Program-made: the position numbers and the translations under genes | Origin: Saprospiraceae bacterium | GTDB lineage: Bacteria; Bacteroidota; Bacteroidia; Chitinophagales; Saprospiraceae | Reading direction: 5' to 3' | Length of the DNA stretch: 64,000 nucleotides | Assembly (NCBI GenBank): GCA_016715985.1 | Contig: JADJXD010000001.1 | Location: 682,001 to 746,000, forward strand | The notes under the pieces: generated by a model | The model's database searches: none | Told to the model about the DNA's origin: nothing | What the model saw: only the letters and a program-made list of their open reading frames with translations | Shown here: one piece after another, positions 37,855 through 46,155 of the stretch | Numbering within the stretch: the first letter of the stretch is position 1 | Layout: each line of letters opens with the position of its first letter

Positions 37855-37862
37855 TAATTTTG
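37855..37862 (+). promoter_or_regulatory. Probable -7 box of the arsC-like gene
   Basis: TAATTTTG, a TAnnTTTG match 19 bp before the arsC start codon. No good TTG lies at the usual upstream distance. The box is outside the 461-bp duplicated segment, so only the left arsC copy has it. Confidence 0.4.
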
Positions 37863-37869
37863 TATCAAA

Positions 37870-38330
37870 AGTACATTAAATATGATAATCTACCATAACC
37901 CAAGATGCGGCAAAAGCAGAGAAACTTTAAAGTTAATAGAATCGCAGGGCATCCATCCTGAAATAATTCTGTATCTCGTAAATCCTCCCGACAAAAAAAC
38001 ATTAGCTGATATTATTGAGAAATTAGGAATTAAACCGGAAGGGCTTGTCAGGAAAACGGAAGATTTATATTTATCTGATTATCAGGGAAAACATTATCAG
38101 ATGATGGATGGCTGACCATATTGTCAGAAAATCCCAGGCTCATCGAAAGACCTATCGTGATTTCCGGAATGAAAGCTGTTATTGGGAGACCACCGGAAAA
38201 GGTGAAAGATTTGTTTTAGAATTCGTGTTCCGATTTTTCAGCCACAGTTTTAATAAAATTTATAACAGCAACTTTTTGAGCAGGATCGAAATTCGTCCAG
38301 TTCCCATACTTCCCAAACCAGGTTATTTGT
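37870..38330. repeat. 461-bp direct repeat, left copy (target duplication of IS copy 2)
   Basis: Repeated at 39935-40396 with one base missing here (four A at 38088-38091 versus five). It contains the whole arsC-like gene and the last about 115 bases of miaA (38216-38330, minus strand), and runs directly into the left IS end. Confidence 0.93.
37882..38219 (+). pseudogene. arsC-like gene, frameshifted duplicate
   Basis: Same gene as the intact copy at 39947-40285, but one A is missing from the run at 38088-38091. The frame is correct for about 70 residues (through SDYQGK) and then shifts to HYQMMDG and a stop at 38115, giving 77 residues instead of 112. The N-terminal NPRCGKSR active site is kept, but the C-terminal arginine-bearing part is lost. 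This copy retains the native upstream region. A sequencing error in the homopolymer cannot be ruled out. Confidence 0.8.
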
Positions 38331-39934
38331 CCTGACTTGTCCCATTTAGTGCGGTGGGAATAATTTGGCGATTAGCCTGGTCATTTTTGGAGTCTGCTCA
38401 GCCTTAACGATGACGGTTTTATTGGTTATATGATTTAGGATTTGTCCATCAACTATTCTTTTTGATTCGTCCAGGAACTTTCTTATCGACACACCTGTCT
38501 TTAGTTCGATGTGTTTGGAGATCACTAAAGCCATAAAACATATCAGAATGTGCAGCTTTATAGGCTGTTCCTTAAAATGGAATATTGGTCCGGGTTTGCA
38601 AGTCACTTTTGGTTACTCGAAAAGCCTGTTCTATTCTGTACAGCTCGTGATAACGCTCAATGATGGTTTCATTGCCCACTTTTGTTTCTTCTAAATTGGT
38701 ATAGTAGCCTTTGATCCCAAGCAGCTTCTTTGTTTTTTCGATTAGGTCTTCGTTAAGTTCCATTTTCTGGTCATTGGTCTTGGTAAATTTTTGTTTTCTT
38801 CTCTTTGATGGTAATTCAATTACCTGTTTTGCTTTCTCTATTTGTTTGTTCATCTCATATAAATCTTTGCGGTATCGCACAGAAGAATAACTACAAATCA
38901 AACAACCTAATTCCGTCTTAATTCTGATACTTTTACCATCTTGCCTGACGATTTGTTGGTCTATAGTTTCGAGCAGCTTTACTGAAAGGTTGCCCAATCG
39001 TGCTCCTACAATATAGTTGATATTGTTTTGGATTAAGTGTGCAATATTTTCTGAACTAATCATTGCCGCATCTGCCACTACCGTAAATGATTCCACATTA
39101 TTTCTTTTGATAAAATCTTTGATGACAGGAACAATCGTATGTCCTTCAAACGTGTTGCCACTGAAGATTTCATAAGCAATCGGAAAACCTTCCTGGGTAA
39201 CCATCAGCGCTATTAATATTTGTGGTTGCTGCGATTTATTGTCTTTAGAAAAGCCGTTCTTTCGTAATTCGTCTTCTGCAAAGGTCTCAAAGTAAAGTGT
39301 TGTCACATCGTAAAAAACAATATCATAATTGAACGAATAATGCTCCTTTGCAAAATCTACTACTTTCGTCTCTACCTTTTCTTTTAAGTCAATACATTGT
39401 GGAGCAATCTTGTAATAACTCTTACGACTATGTTTTATGCCAAAAAAATGTTCCATCAATTCTAAGGAACGAAGTTTAGATGCTGGTTCAAATATCCTCA
39501 TTGTTACCAAATCATTCAATAATGCCGGCAACCCAACAAACCCCAATTTATCCTGTATAGTATTTATCTGTTGGTAGAAAAAATGGTATTGCACCCCGAT
39601 AAATGTACAATGATTGAGATGAAGTAGTTTGTTTGGGCTTTCATCGGGAAAAACAGATAACTGCTTTGAAGCGTCTTTGATCCATTCATTAGCTATAGTC
39701 ATAAGTTCATCTAGTTCGATTTCGTTATGAGCCGAGCCAATATGGTGTAAAATGATTCGCCTGTTGTTTTGATACCGTACTATTTGAACCGCTTTGGCAT
39801 TTGATGCGGTTTTGACTATCCTGATTTTCACTCCAAAACACTCATTTAGTGCGGTAAAATTAAGAAAATAAAACGTGATAATGCTGATAATCAATATTTT
39901 ATAAACGCACTAAATTCGATGGGTACAAGTCAGG
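38331..39934 (-). mobile_element. IS1634-type insertion sequence, copy 2 (1604 bp)
   Basis: Essentially identical to copy 1 at 2530-4132, same orientation and same terminal repeats (CCTGACTTGT at both ends). The one difference I found is an extra G at about 38592-38594, GGG instead of GG, inside the transposase gene. Bordered by direct repeats of 461 and 462 bp. Confidence 0.93.
38346..39831 (-). pseudogene. IS1634-family transposase, frameshifted near the 3' end
   Basis: Translation matches copy 1 from the GTG at 39831 through EQAFRVTKSDLQT. There the extra G shifts the frame, so it ends RTNIPF and stops at 38572. The remaining residues, GPIFHFKEQPIKL to LIAKLFPPH, continue in another frame to 38346. 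All three presumed catalytic acidic residues lie before the shift, so the loss is limited to the C-terminal helical tail of about 80 residues. The copy is probably inactive on its own, but copy 1 could supply transposase in trans. Confidence 0.82.
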
Positions 39935-40396
39935 AGTACATTAAATATGATAATCTACCATAACCCAAGATGCGGCAAAAGCAGAGAAACTTTAAAGTTA
40001 ATAGAATCGCAGGGCATCCATCCTGAAATAATTCTGTATCTCGTAAATCCTCCCGACAAAAAAACATTAGCTGATATTATTGAGAAATTAGGAATTAAAC
40101 CGGAAGGGCTTGTCAGGAAAACGGAAGATTTATATTTATCTGATTATCAGGGAAAAACATTATCAGATGATGGATGGCTGACCATATTGTCAGAAAATCC
40201 CAGGCTCATCGAAAGACCTATCGTGATTTCCGGAATGAAAGCTGTTATTGGGAGACCACCGGAAAAGGTGAAAGATTTGTTTTAGAATTCGTGTTCCGAT
40301 TTTTCAGCCACAGTTTTAATAAAATTTATAACAGCAACTTTTTGAGCAGGATCGAAATTCGTCCAGTTCCCATACTTCCCAAACCAGGTTATTTGT
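39935..40396. repeat. 462-bp direct repeat, right copy
   Basis: Second copy of 37870-38330, starting at the base after the right IS end. It carries an intact arsC-like gene and the authentic 3' end of miaA. Only 12 bp of native sequence separate the IS end from the arsC start codon. Confidence 0.93.
39947..40285 (+). CDS. ArsC/Spx-family (glutaredoxin-type) arsenate reductase-like protein
   Basis: 112 residues, the normal length for YfgD/ArsC-like proteins. The thioredoxin-fold active site IIYHNPRCGKSRETLKL is at the N-terminus, and the arsenate-binding type region is LIERPIVISGMKAVIGRPPE. It would reduce arsenate or act on another thiol substrate; Spx-like regulation is less likely because the C-x-x-C of Spx is absent. 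Its 3' end overlaps miaA by 4 bp tail to tail. Its original promoter region was left behind on the far side of the IS, so expression may depend on sequences inside the IS end. Confidence 0.88.
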   Translation: MIIYHNPRCGKSRETLKLIESQGIHPEIILYLVNPPDKKTLADIIEKLGIKPEGLVRKTEDLYLSDYQGKTLSDDGWLTILSENPRLIERPIVISGMKAVIGRPPEKVKDLF

Positions 40397-41226
40397 CTTT
40401 TGGCGTATCTTCGGCTGTTTCTTTTTATCAGTTCTATTGCTGACTCAAGAGTTAGAGTACCTTCAAAATACTCAAATAATTCCTGATATCCGACCGTTTG
40501 GAGTGCACTCAGGTGTCGTAAAGAGAAAAGTGATCTTGCTTCATCCACGAGTCCTTCACTTATCATTATATCTACTCTTTCATTAATGCGGGAATAGAGT
40601 GTTTCCCTCGGTAATTCCAGAAGGATTTCAATCGGTATGAATGATTTTTTTCGCTCAGGAGTGGTCTTCAGATATTCCGAATAGGGTGTTCCGTTAGCTT
40701 GAATAACGGATAGAGCCCGGATAATTCTTCTTGGGTTTTGAGTATCTACTTTAGCGAAATATACAGGATCTTTCTCAGCCAGCTCTTCGGACAAAGTGGT
40801 TAACCCTTCTTCCAACAGTCTTTGATTCAATGAAATCATTATTTTTTCGTCAACATCCGGAAAAGTATCCAGCCCTTCCAAAACAGATCGTATGTATAAT
40901 CCGGTGCCTCCTGTCAGAACAGCAAAGTTTTGGGTTTTAAAATAATTTTCCAGTTCAGAATGTATTTCCGCTTCATATTTGCCCACACTGTAAGGTTCAT
41001 TAATCGAAATGTGATTGATAAAATGATGCTTTACTTTTTTAAGTATATCTTCTGAAGGTTTTGCCGTTCCGATATTCATCTCTCTGTACAATTGTCTGCT
41101 GTCTGCGGAAAATATTTCACCTTTGAAATAATCAGCAACTTCAAGAGCCATATTGGTTTTACCGATTGCCGTGGGCCCTGCTATGACGATTAAATATTTA
41201 TTCTTCGTATTGAATACTGAATTCAC
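40282..41226 (-). CDS. miaA: tRNA dimethylallyltransferase
   Basis: 314 residues. P-loop IAGPTAIGKTNMALEVA, the substrate motif SADSRQLYREMNIGTAKPS, VLTGGTGLYIRSVLEG and the C-terminal RNSRRYAKRQITWFGK are all characteristic. The enzyme prenylates A37 of tRNAs reading UNN codons. The IS element inserted within its last codons, but the duplication leaves this copy complete; the stranded 3' fragment is at 38216-38330. It is divergent from the acyltransferase gene with 42 bp between starts. Confidence 0.95.
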   Translation of the reverse strand: MNSVFNTKNKYLIVIAGPTAIGKTNMALEVADYFKGEIFSADSRQLYREMNIGTAKPSEDILKKVKHHFINHISINEPYSVGKYEAEIHSELENYFKTQNFAVLTGGTGLYIRSVLEGLDTFPDVDEKIMISLNQRLLEEGLTTLSEELAEKDPVYFAKVDTQNPRRIIRALSVIQANGTPYSEYLKTTPERKKSFIPIEILLELPRETLYSRINERVDIMISEGLVDEARSLFSLRHLSALQTVGYQELFEYFEGTLTLESAIELIKRNSRRYAKRQITWFGKYGNWTNFDPAQKVAVINFIKTVAEKSEHEF

Positions 41227-41268
41227 TGTCAGGAATTGTTAATTTTGCATCACAAAAGTACATAAATA

Positions 41269-42528
41269 ATGCTTTACGCCTTTCTGAAAGTGCTGGTCGG
41301 ATTCGTTTTGAAAATATTTTACAGAAAAATTCATGTTAGTGGATTGGAAAATATAGATTTTTCAAAACCACAATTGATAGCCAGTAATCACCCGAGTGGA
41401 TTTATCGAGCCACTTGTTATGGCCTGTTATTTTCCAAAATCTCTTCATTTTCTGGTCAGAGGTGATGTTTTTGAAAACCCTTTCCTACGTCCTGTACTGA
41501 TTGCAACACATCAGATTCCTATTTACAGGTTTAAAGATGGATTTTCGAAACTCAGAACCAACAATCAGACGGTAGATGCAAGCGTAGATGTATTGAAGAA
41601 AAATAATACACTTCTTATATTTGCCGAAGGCAGTACCAAAAGCATCAGAATGCTGAGACCTTTACAGAAGGGATTGTCCAGAATTGCATTTCAGGCTAAA
41701 GATGCTTATCCTGACCTGCCGCTTGAAATTTTACCTGTGGGTATCAATTTTACGGAACCTACCCGATTCAGGTCTGAAGTAATGTTGCGGGTCGGTCAGC
41801 CGATTACCGTGGATGATTACTATTCACAAAAGGATGAACAAAACAAAGAAAATCATGACCTACTGTTAAATACAACGTGGAATGCAATGGTAAAAAATGT
41901 AATCCATGTAGCTGATCAGGATCGGATAAAAACCATTGAAAAAATCCTTCAGCTGGGTCGTACTATCCATCCTTCTCCGTTCTATCCTGTTTTGGATAAT
42001 AATGAAAAATCCCTTAATTCTGAAATAAGAATTGCATCTATTGCTGATAATCTTGGTGACAGTTCATTTGAAATTTTAAAAAATCAAATAAACGACTTCG
42101 AAAAACAATTAAAAAAACAAACCATTTCATTCAGTGACTTAAAGAAAAGTATTCCTGCATTTAAAGATTGGCTACTCTTAACTTTGAGCTTTATTCCGGC
42201 TCTTTTTGGATTAATATTCAATTTCATACCGGCGTTGGGAGGATACTTTTTTACTAAAAAAAATGTGAAACAAAAAGAGTTCAAATCTTCTATTCTGATG
42301 GTTTCGTCGCTTTTACTTTTTATTATATATTATATCATTCTGATAATATTAAGTGCTTTCGGAATCATCCCGTGGTATTTGATTATCTCAGGATTTTTGG
42401 CAGGGCTGGTATTTCTGTTTTTCAAAGATAAAGCTGATCATTTGTACTTCAAATCAGACAGGTCAGCATTCAGAAAAGCCAAATCAGATCGGGATAATTT
42501 TTTAAAAGAATGGCAGTTTATTGATTAA
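41269..42528 (+). CDS. PlsC-like 1-acyl-glycerol-3-phosphate acyltransferase
   Basis: 419 residues. The acyltransferase domain occupies about 20-215. Block I is ASNHPSGFIEPLVM, where the acidic residue is E and one position later than in the usual H-x4-D. Block II is IPIYRFKDGFSKLR, and block III is FAEGSTKSIRMLRPLQKG. Two hydrophobic segments lie near the C-terminus (about 310-385), with a short charged tail. The longer form with C-terminal membrane helices is common in Bacteroidota. Its stop codon lies just before the asparaginase gene (about 20 bp), suggesting co-transcription. Confidence 0.85.
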   Translation: MLYAFLKVLVGFVLKIFYRKIHVSGLENIDFSKPQLIASNHPSGFIEPLVMACYFPKSLHFLVRGDVFENPFLRPVLIATHQIPIYRFKDGFSKLRTNNQTVDASVDVLKKNNTLLIFAEGSTKSIRMLRPLQKGLSRIAFQAKDAYPDLPLEILPVGINFTEPTRFRSEVMLRVGQPITVDDYYSQKDEQNKENHDLLLNTTWNAMVKNVIHVADQDRIKTIEKILQLGRTIHPSPFYPVLDNNEKSLNSEIRIASIADNLGDSSFEILKNQINDFEKQLKKQTISFSDLKKSIPAFKDWLLLTLSFIPALFGLIFNFIPALGGYFFTKKNVKQKEFKSSILMVSSLLLFIIYYIILIILSAFGIIPWYLIISGFLAGLVFLFFKDKADHLYFKSDRSAFRKAKSDRDNFLKEWQFID

Positions 42529-42547
42529 AAGTCAGAAAATAATTAAA

Positions 42548-43567
42548 ATGCGTATCATAATACTTATCAGTTTTGCTCTCATATTCTGGTCCTGTAATGA
42601 AAAAAATACAAAAAAGGAAGTAAATTCAGTTGTCCCTGAATACGCTATTGTCATACATGGTGGAGCAGGTACTATTGAGCGAAGTAGTATGGATGCCGCG
42701 ACCGAAAAAGCATATCTTGATGCGCTGAATGAAGCACTTGATATCGGAGAACAAATTCTGAAAAATGGTGGTAAAAGTATTGATGCAGTAGAAAAAACAA
42801 TACAATATATGGAAGACTCGCCGCTTTTTAATGCCGGAAAAGGTGCGGTTTTTACACATGAAGGTAAAAACGAACTGGATGCTTCTATCATGACGGGTGA
42901 TACGCAGGAAGCCGGTGCTGTAGGAAGTATTACTACTGTCAGAAATCCGATCAGTGCTGCCAGAGCTGTAATGGAAAAATCAGAACACGTGATGATGATA
43001 GGTGCCGGGGCAGAACAGTTTGCTCAAAAATCCGGATTGGAGATAGTTGACCCGTCTTACTTTTATACTGAAAAAAGATGGAACAGTCTTCAGAAAATTC
43101 TAAAAGAAGATTCAGAAAAAACAGAACTCTCAGAAGACGAAAAAGGCAATAAAAAAAATGGTACTGTCGGATGTGTAGCACTTGACAAATCAGGCAATAT
43201 CGTTGCAGGCACTTCCACCGGTGGAATGACCAATAAAAGATATAACCGTGTAGGTGATGCTCCGATCATAGGCGCAGGCACGTATGCGGATAATGCTACC
43301 TGTGGCGTTTCGTGTACCGGACATGGTGAGTTTTTTATCAGATATACGGTCGCAAGAGATGTTGCTGCACTGATGGAATACAAAGGATGGAGTCTGGAAG
43401 AATCAGCAGAATATATAGTCAATGACAAGCTCGTCATAAAAGGCGGAGATGGCGGATTGATTGCTTTGGATAATAAAGGAAACATCGTCATGCCGTTCAA
43501 TTCTTCAGGTATGTACCGTGGGTATGCCCGTCCGGGTGAGAGGTTTACAGCTATTTATAAAGATTGA
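42548..43567 (+). CDS. Isoaspartyl peptidase / type 2 L-asparaginase, lipoprotein
   Basis: About 339 residues from the ATG at 42548. An upstream TTG at 42521 would extend it by nine residues but would bury the signal sequence. MRIIILISFALIFWSC is a lipoprotein signal with the cysteine at 16, so the enzyme is tethered in the envelope. Ntn-hydrolase features are the N-terminal YAIVIHGGAGTI and the autocleavage site KNGTVGCVALDKSGN, with Thr as nucleophile, followed by GTSTGGMTNKRYNRVGDAP. The precursor would be cut into alpha and beta chains. It hydrolyses asparagine or isoaspartyl dipeptides. Confidence 0.9.
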   Translation: MRIIILISFALIFWSCNEKNTKKEVNSVVPEYAIVIHGGAGTIERSSMDAATEKAYLDALNEALDIGEQILKNGGKSIDAVEKTIQYMEDSPLFNAGKGAVFTHEGKNELDASIMTGDTQEAGAVGSITTVRNPISAARAVMEKSEHVMMIGAGAEQFAQKSGLEIVDPSYFYTEKRWNSLQKILKEDSEKTELSEDEKGNKKNGTVGCVALDKSGNIVAGTSTGGMTNKRYNRVGDAPIIGAGTYADNATCGVSCTGHGEFFIRYTVARDVAALMEYKGWSLEESAEYIVNDKLVIKGGDGGLIALDNKGNIVMPFNSSGMYRGYARPGERFTAIYKD

Positions 43568-43590
43568 TTTACAGACCAAAATAGGCTAAA

Positions 43591-44394
43591 TTATTTAAAA
43601 TATTTAGCCATTTCAGCACTGATTACTTTTGCCTTATTTGTTACGTGGGTTGCAAATTCCGGGCTTGAATCAGCATAAATAATTTCTCTTGAAGAATTGA
43701 CCAATAGTCCCATCTGACTATTTCTCCCGGATTTTACAACTGCATCCAAATCACCTCCTTGTGCCCCTACCCCTGGAACCAGAAAAAAATAGTCTTTTGC
43801 GAGTGCTCTGATTTCAGCAATCTTATCCGGATGCGTAGCGCCAACAACAAACATCAGATTATCAGGATTACCCCATTGCTGTGATTTTTTGATAACATAT
43901 TCGTACAGTTTTCCTTCAGATGTATTTAATTGTTGAAAATCCTGACTGCCTTTATTGGAAGTCAGGCCTAAAAGAATGACCCATTTATACGGGTACTCCA
44001 AAAATGGTATAATGGAATCTTCGCCCATGTAAGGAGCAACGGTAACAGCGTCAAAATTGAAATGCTCGAAAAATGTTCTGGCGTATAATTTTCCGGTATT
44101 TCCAATATCCCCTCGCTTGGCATCTGCTATGGTGAAGATATTTTCAGGAATATAACCCATGGTTTTTTCAAGGGATTGCCAGCCTTTGGAACCGAGACTT
44201 TCATAAAATGCAAGATTCGGTTTGTAGGCTATACAATAATCTTTAGTAGCATCTATAATTATTTTATTAAACTCAAAAACCGGATCTTCCGTGTCAAGCA
44301 AAAATGCAGGAATCTTTTGGATATCCGTATCCAATCCTACACAAAGAAATGATTTTTTTGTGCGAATGTTTTCAAACAATTCATCTCTTGTCAT
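43591..44394 (-). CDS. pyrF: Orotidine 5'-phosphate decarboxylase
   Basis: 267 residues, the long type-2 form. Motifs are FLCVGLDTDIQKIP at the N-terminus, YCIAYKPNLAFYESLGSKG and the catalytic FTIADAKRGDIGNTG, then GVGAQGGDLD for phosphate binding. It makes UMP in the last step of pyrimidine synthesis. Start overlaps the stop of the NifU-like gene by 4 bp. Confidence 0.95.
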   Translation of the reverse strand: MTRDELFENIRTKKSFLCVGLDTDIQKIPAFLLDTEDPVFEFNKIIIDATKDYCIAYKPNLAFYESLGSKGWQSLEKTMGYIPENIFTIADAKRGDIGNTGKLYARTFFEHFNFDAVTVAPYMGEDSIIPFLEYPYKWVILLGLTSNKGSQDFQQLNTSEGKLYEYVIKKSQQWGNPDNLMFVVGATHPDKIAEIRALAKDYFFLVPGVGAQGGDLDAVVKSGRNSQMGLLVNSSREIIYADSSPEFATHVTNKAKVISAEMAKYFK

Positions 44395-44654
44395 AACAGA
44401 TCGAGACCGTTAAGTGCAACAATTCCTGTAATCTCCGGTACTTTTGATTTGATAGCCTGTTCTACTCCTGCTTTCATTGTCATTGAAGTCATTGAACAAA
44501 ATTCGCAATTACCCAACCATTTAACTCTGACTACCAAATCATCTGTAATATCTACGACTTCAATATTTCCGCCATCTACTGCCAGGTGAGGTCGTATGTC
44601 ATTCAGTGCATTATTTACTCTGTCCAATAAAAGTGTCATATCTGTACTTACCAT
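44391..44654 (-). CDS. NifU-like Fe-S scaffold protein (C-terminal domain type)
   Basis: About 87 residues from the ATG at 44654 (MVSTDMTLLLDRVNNAL). The frame is open up to 44729, but the added residues are unlike the family. The domain has RPHLAVDGGNIEVVDI and the cluster-binding CEFCSMTSMTMKAG with its C-x-x-C. It builds or carries Fe-S clusters. It is coupled to pyrF by a 4-bp overlap and neighbours the Mrp-type Fe-S carrier gene upstream. Confidence 0.85.
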   Translation of the reverse strand: MVSTDMTLLLDRVNNALNDIRPHLAVDGGNIEVVDITDDLVVRVKWLGNCEFCSMTSMTMKAGVEQAIKSKVPEITGIVALNGLDLL

Positions 44655-44766
44655 ATGCAAATGTAGTTCTTTTTGTAAATTAATGTGAATTCGAGATAAT
44701 TTTGTCATGATTTTTGCATTTTTTGGCAAAAATCACGCCAAAATTAGGTGCTATTTCCATTTTTGA

Positions 44767-44813
44767 CCCCGGGTTTAAATCCGGGGCTACAAATATTATA
44801 CCCCTCTGGGGTA
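44767..44813. repeat. REP-like double hairpin
   Basis: CCCCGG-GTTTAAAT-CCGGGG (44767-44786) followed after 12 bp by TACCCC-TCT-GGGGTA (44799-44813). It lies in the gap between the mrp and nifU-like genes. The GGTTTAAATCC core recurs in a related palindrome at 62881-62912. Confidence 0.7.
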
Positions 44814-44919
44814 TTTTATGTGGAACTTCTATCATTTCTCTAAATAATATATTGTAAATAAATGTATTATTAATCGAACTCACGTTAAATTAATAATGAA
44901 TTTATATCACCAAACAGCT

Positions 44920-46014
44920 TTACTCCTGCATTTTAACTATCCGGGTTGGTTCATATAATTGATGTCTCAATTCTACCTGTTTAATTACATTTTCAGCCAA
45001 TTTAGCAAAAGTATTGTATAAGGGATGATCTTTTTGTTGTGCAGCCGGTACTCCATCGTCACCACCCTGCATAACACTTTGAACAAGCGGAATCTGTCCC
45101 AATAAAACGGACTGAGCGCTCTCTGCCAATTCTTGGCCACCTCCCTGACCGAATATAAAGTATTTATTTTCAGGCAATTCTGCCGGCGTAAACCAACTCA
45201 TATTTTCTACAACACCCAATATTGGAACATTGACATTTGGCAATAGAAACATGTTCATCGCTTTCACCGCATCGATCAGCGCTATATTCTGCGGAGTTGT
45301 CACCATTATCGCTCCTGTTACAGGTACTGTCTGAACAAGCGTCAGTTGGATATCTCCGGTTCCGGGTGGTAAGTCGATTACAAGATAATCCAGTTCAGGC
45401 CATAAACAATCCTGAATAAATTGTCTGATCAGACCGCCCAATCTGGGGCCACGTAATACAACGGCCTGCTCCGGCTCCACAATAAACCCGATCGACATTA
45501 CATAAATACCGTTGGACTCAATGGGAATAATCTTATGTTTGCCATACAATAATTCTACTTTTGGTCTCTGATTATTTAAACCAAGCATAGTGGGCACAGA
45601 AGGACCATAAAAGTCTCCGTCCAGCAATCCAACCTTTGCACCGGTCTGCGAAAGCGCAACAGCAAGATTTACAGCAATAGTAGATTTGCCTACCCCGCCT
45701 TTTCCGGATGCGACGGCTATTATATTTTTGACCTGAGGCAATGCAGAATTATCATTTCCGGTACTATCTGATTTTATTTTAATATGAGGGTGAATCTTAG
45801 CATCCGGATATCTCCCCGAAAGGACGCTCATACAGGCAAAATTCAAATCAGATTTCAATTGCTGATCATTACTTTTCAGTACGATAGAAAAGAAAATATT
45901 ATCATTATCAATTCTGAGATCCTCTACCATTTTGCTGCTAATAATATCCAACCCGGTTTTGGGGTCTTTGATTGTTCTGAGCAAATTAACGACTTCGTTG
46001 TTATCTATGTTCAT
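44920..46014 (-). CDS. Mrp/NBP35-family P-loop ATPase (ApbC-like)
   Basis: 364 residues. An N-terminal MIP18-like (DUF59) domain covers about 1-90 (VNLLRTIKDPKTGLDI). The ATPase has the deviant Walker A VASGKGGVGKSTIAVNLA, GLLDGDFYGPSVPTMLG and LVIDLPPGTGDIQLTL. The C-terminal cluster-binding region reads VENMSWFTPAELPENKYFIFGQGG, lacking the C-x-x-C of many homologues there, which occurs in several Bacteroidota. It would deliver Fe-S clusters to apo-proteins. Confidence 0.9.
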   Translation of the reverse strand: MNIDNNEVVNLLRTIKDPKTGLDIISSKMVEDLRIDNDNIFFSIVLKSNDQQLKSDLNFACMSVLSGRYPDAKIHPHIKIKSDSTGNDNSALPQVKNIIAVASGKGGVGKSTIAVNLAVALSQTGAKVGLLDGDFYGPSVPTMLGLNNQRPKVELLYGKHKIIPIESNGIYVMSIGFIVEPEQAVVLRGPRLGGLIRQFIQDCLWPELDYLVIDLPPGTGDIQLTLVQTVPVTGAIMVTTPQNIALIDAVKAMNMFLLPNVNVPILGVVENMSWFTPAELPENKYFIFGQGGGQELAESAQSVLLGQIPLVQSVMQGGDDGVPAAQQKDHPLYNTFAKLAENVIKQVELRHQLYEPTRIVKMQE

Positions 46015-46155
46015 AAAAGCTTTTATTTCAAAAATTCAAAAATATAACAATTCTTAATTATAACTTGTTTTAAGGTTATATATATGATAGAAATTTATAA
46101 TTTTGCGATTGGAATTAAACATAGGAAATAAGTACATTCTTATTTCGACAACCAC

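Noticed and set aside
38216..38330. Separate gene fragment before IS copy 2
   Set aside because: It is the duplicated 3' end of miaA carried in the 461-bp repeat.
2530..39934. Composite transposon formed by the two IS copies
   Set aside because: Each copy has its own, different target duplication, and the DNA between holds core genes such as rplS, ubiE and porT, so the copies inserted independently.
42521..42547. Upstream TTG start for the asparaginase gene
   Set aside because: It would place nine polar residues before a clear lipoprotein signal; the ATG at 42548 is the natural start.
43584..43609. Bidirectional terminator between the asparaginase gene and pyrF
   Set aside because: GGCTAAAT/ATTTAGCC can pair, but the stem is AT-rich, overlaps the last codons of pyrF and is not followed by a T run.
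44680..44883. 67-codon minus-strand frame upstream of the NifU-like gene
   Set aside because: Most of it translates the REP-like double hairpin at 44767-44813 and the adjacent repeat; composition is not protein-like and no start signal is evident.
46065..46105. Promoter for the ribF fusion gene (TAATTTTG at 46098)
   Set aside because: The -7 box fits, but the only upstream TTG is 30 bp away, well outside the usual spacing.
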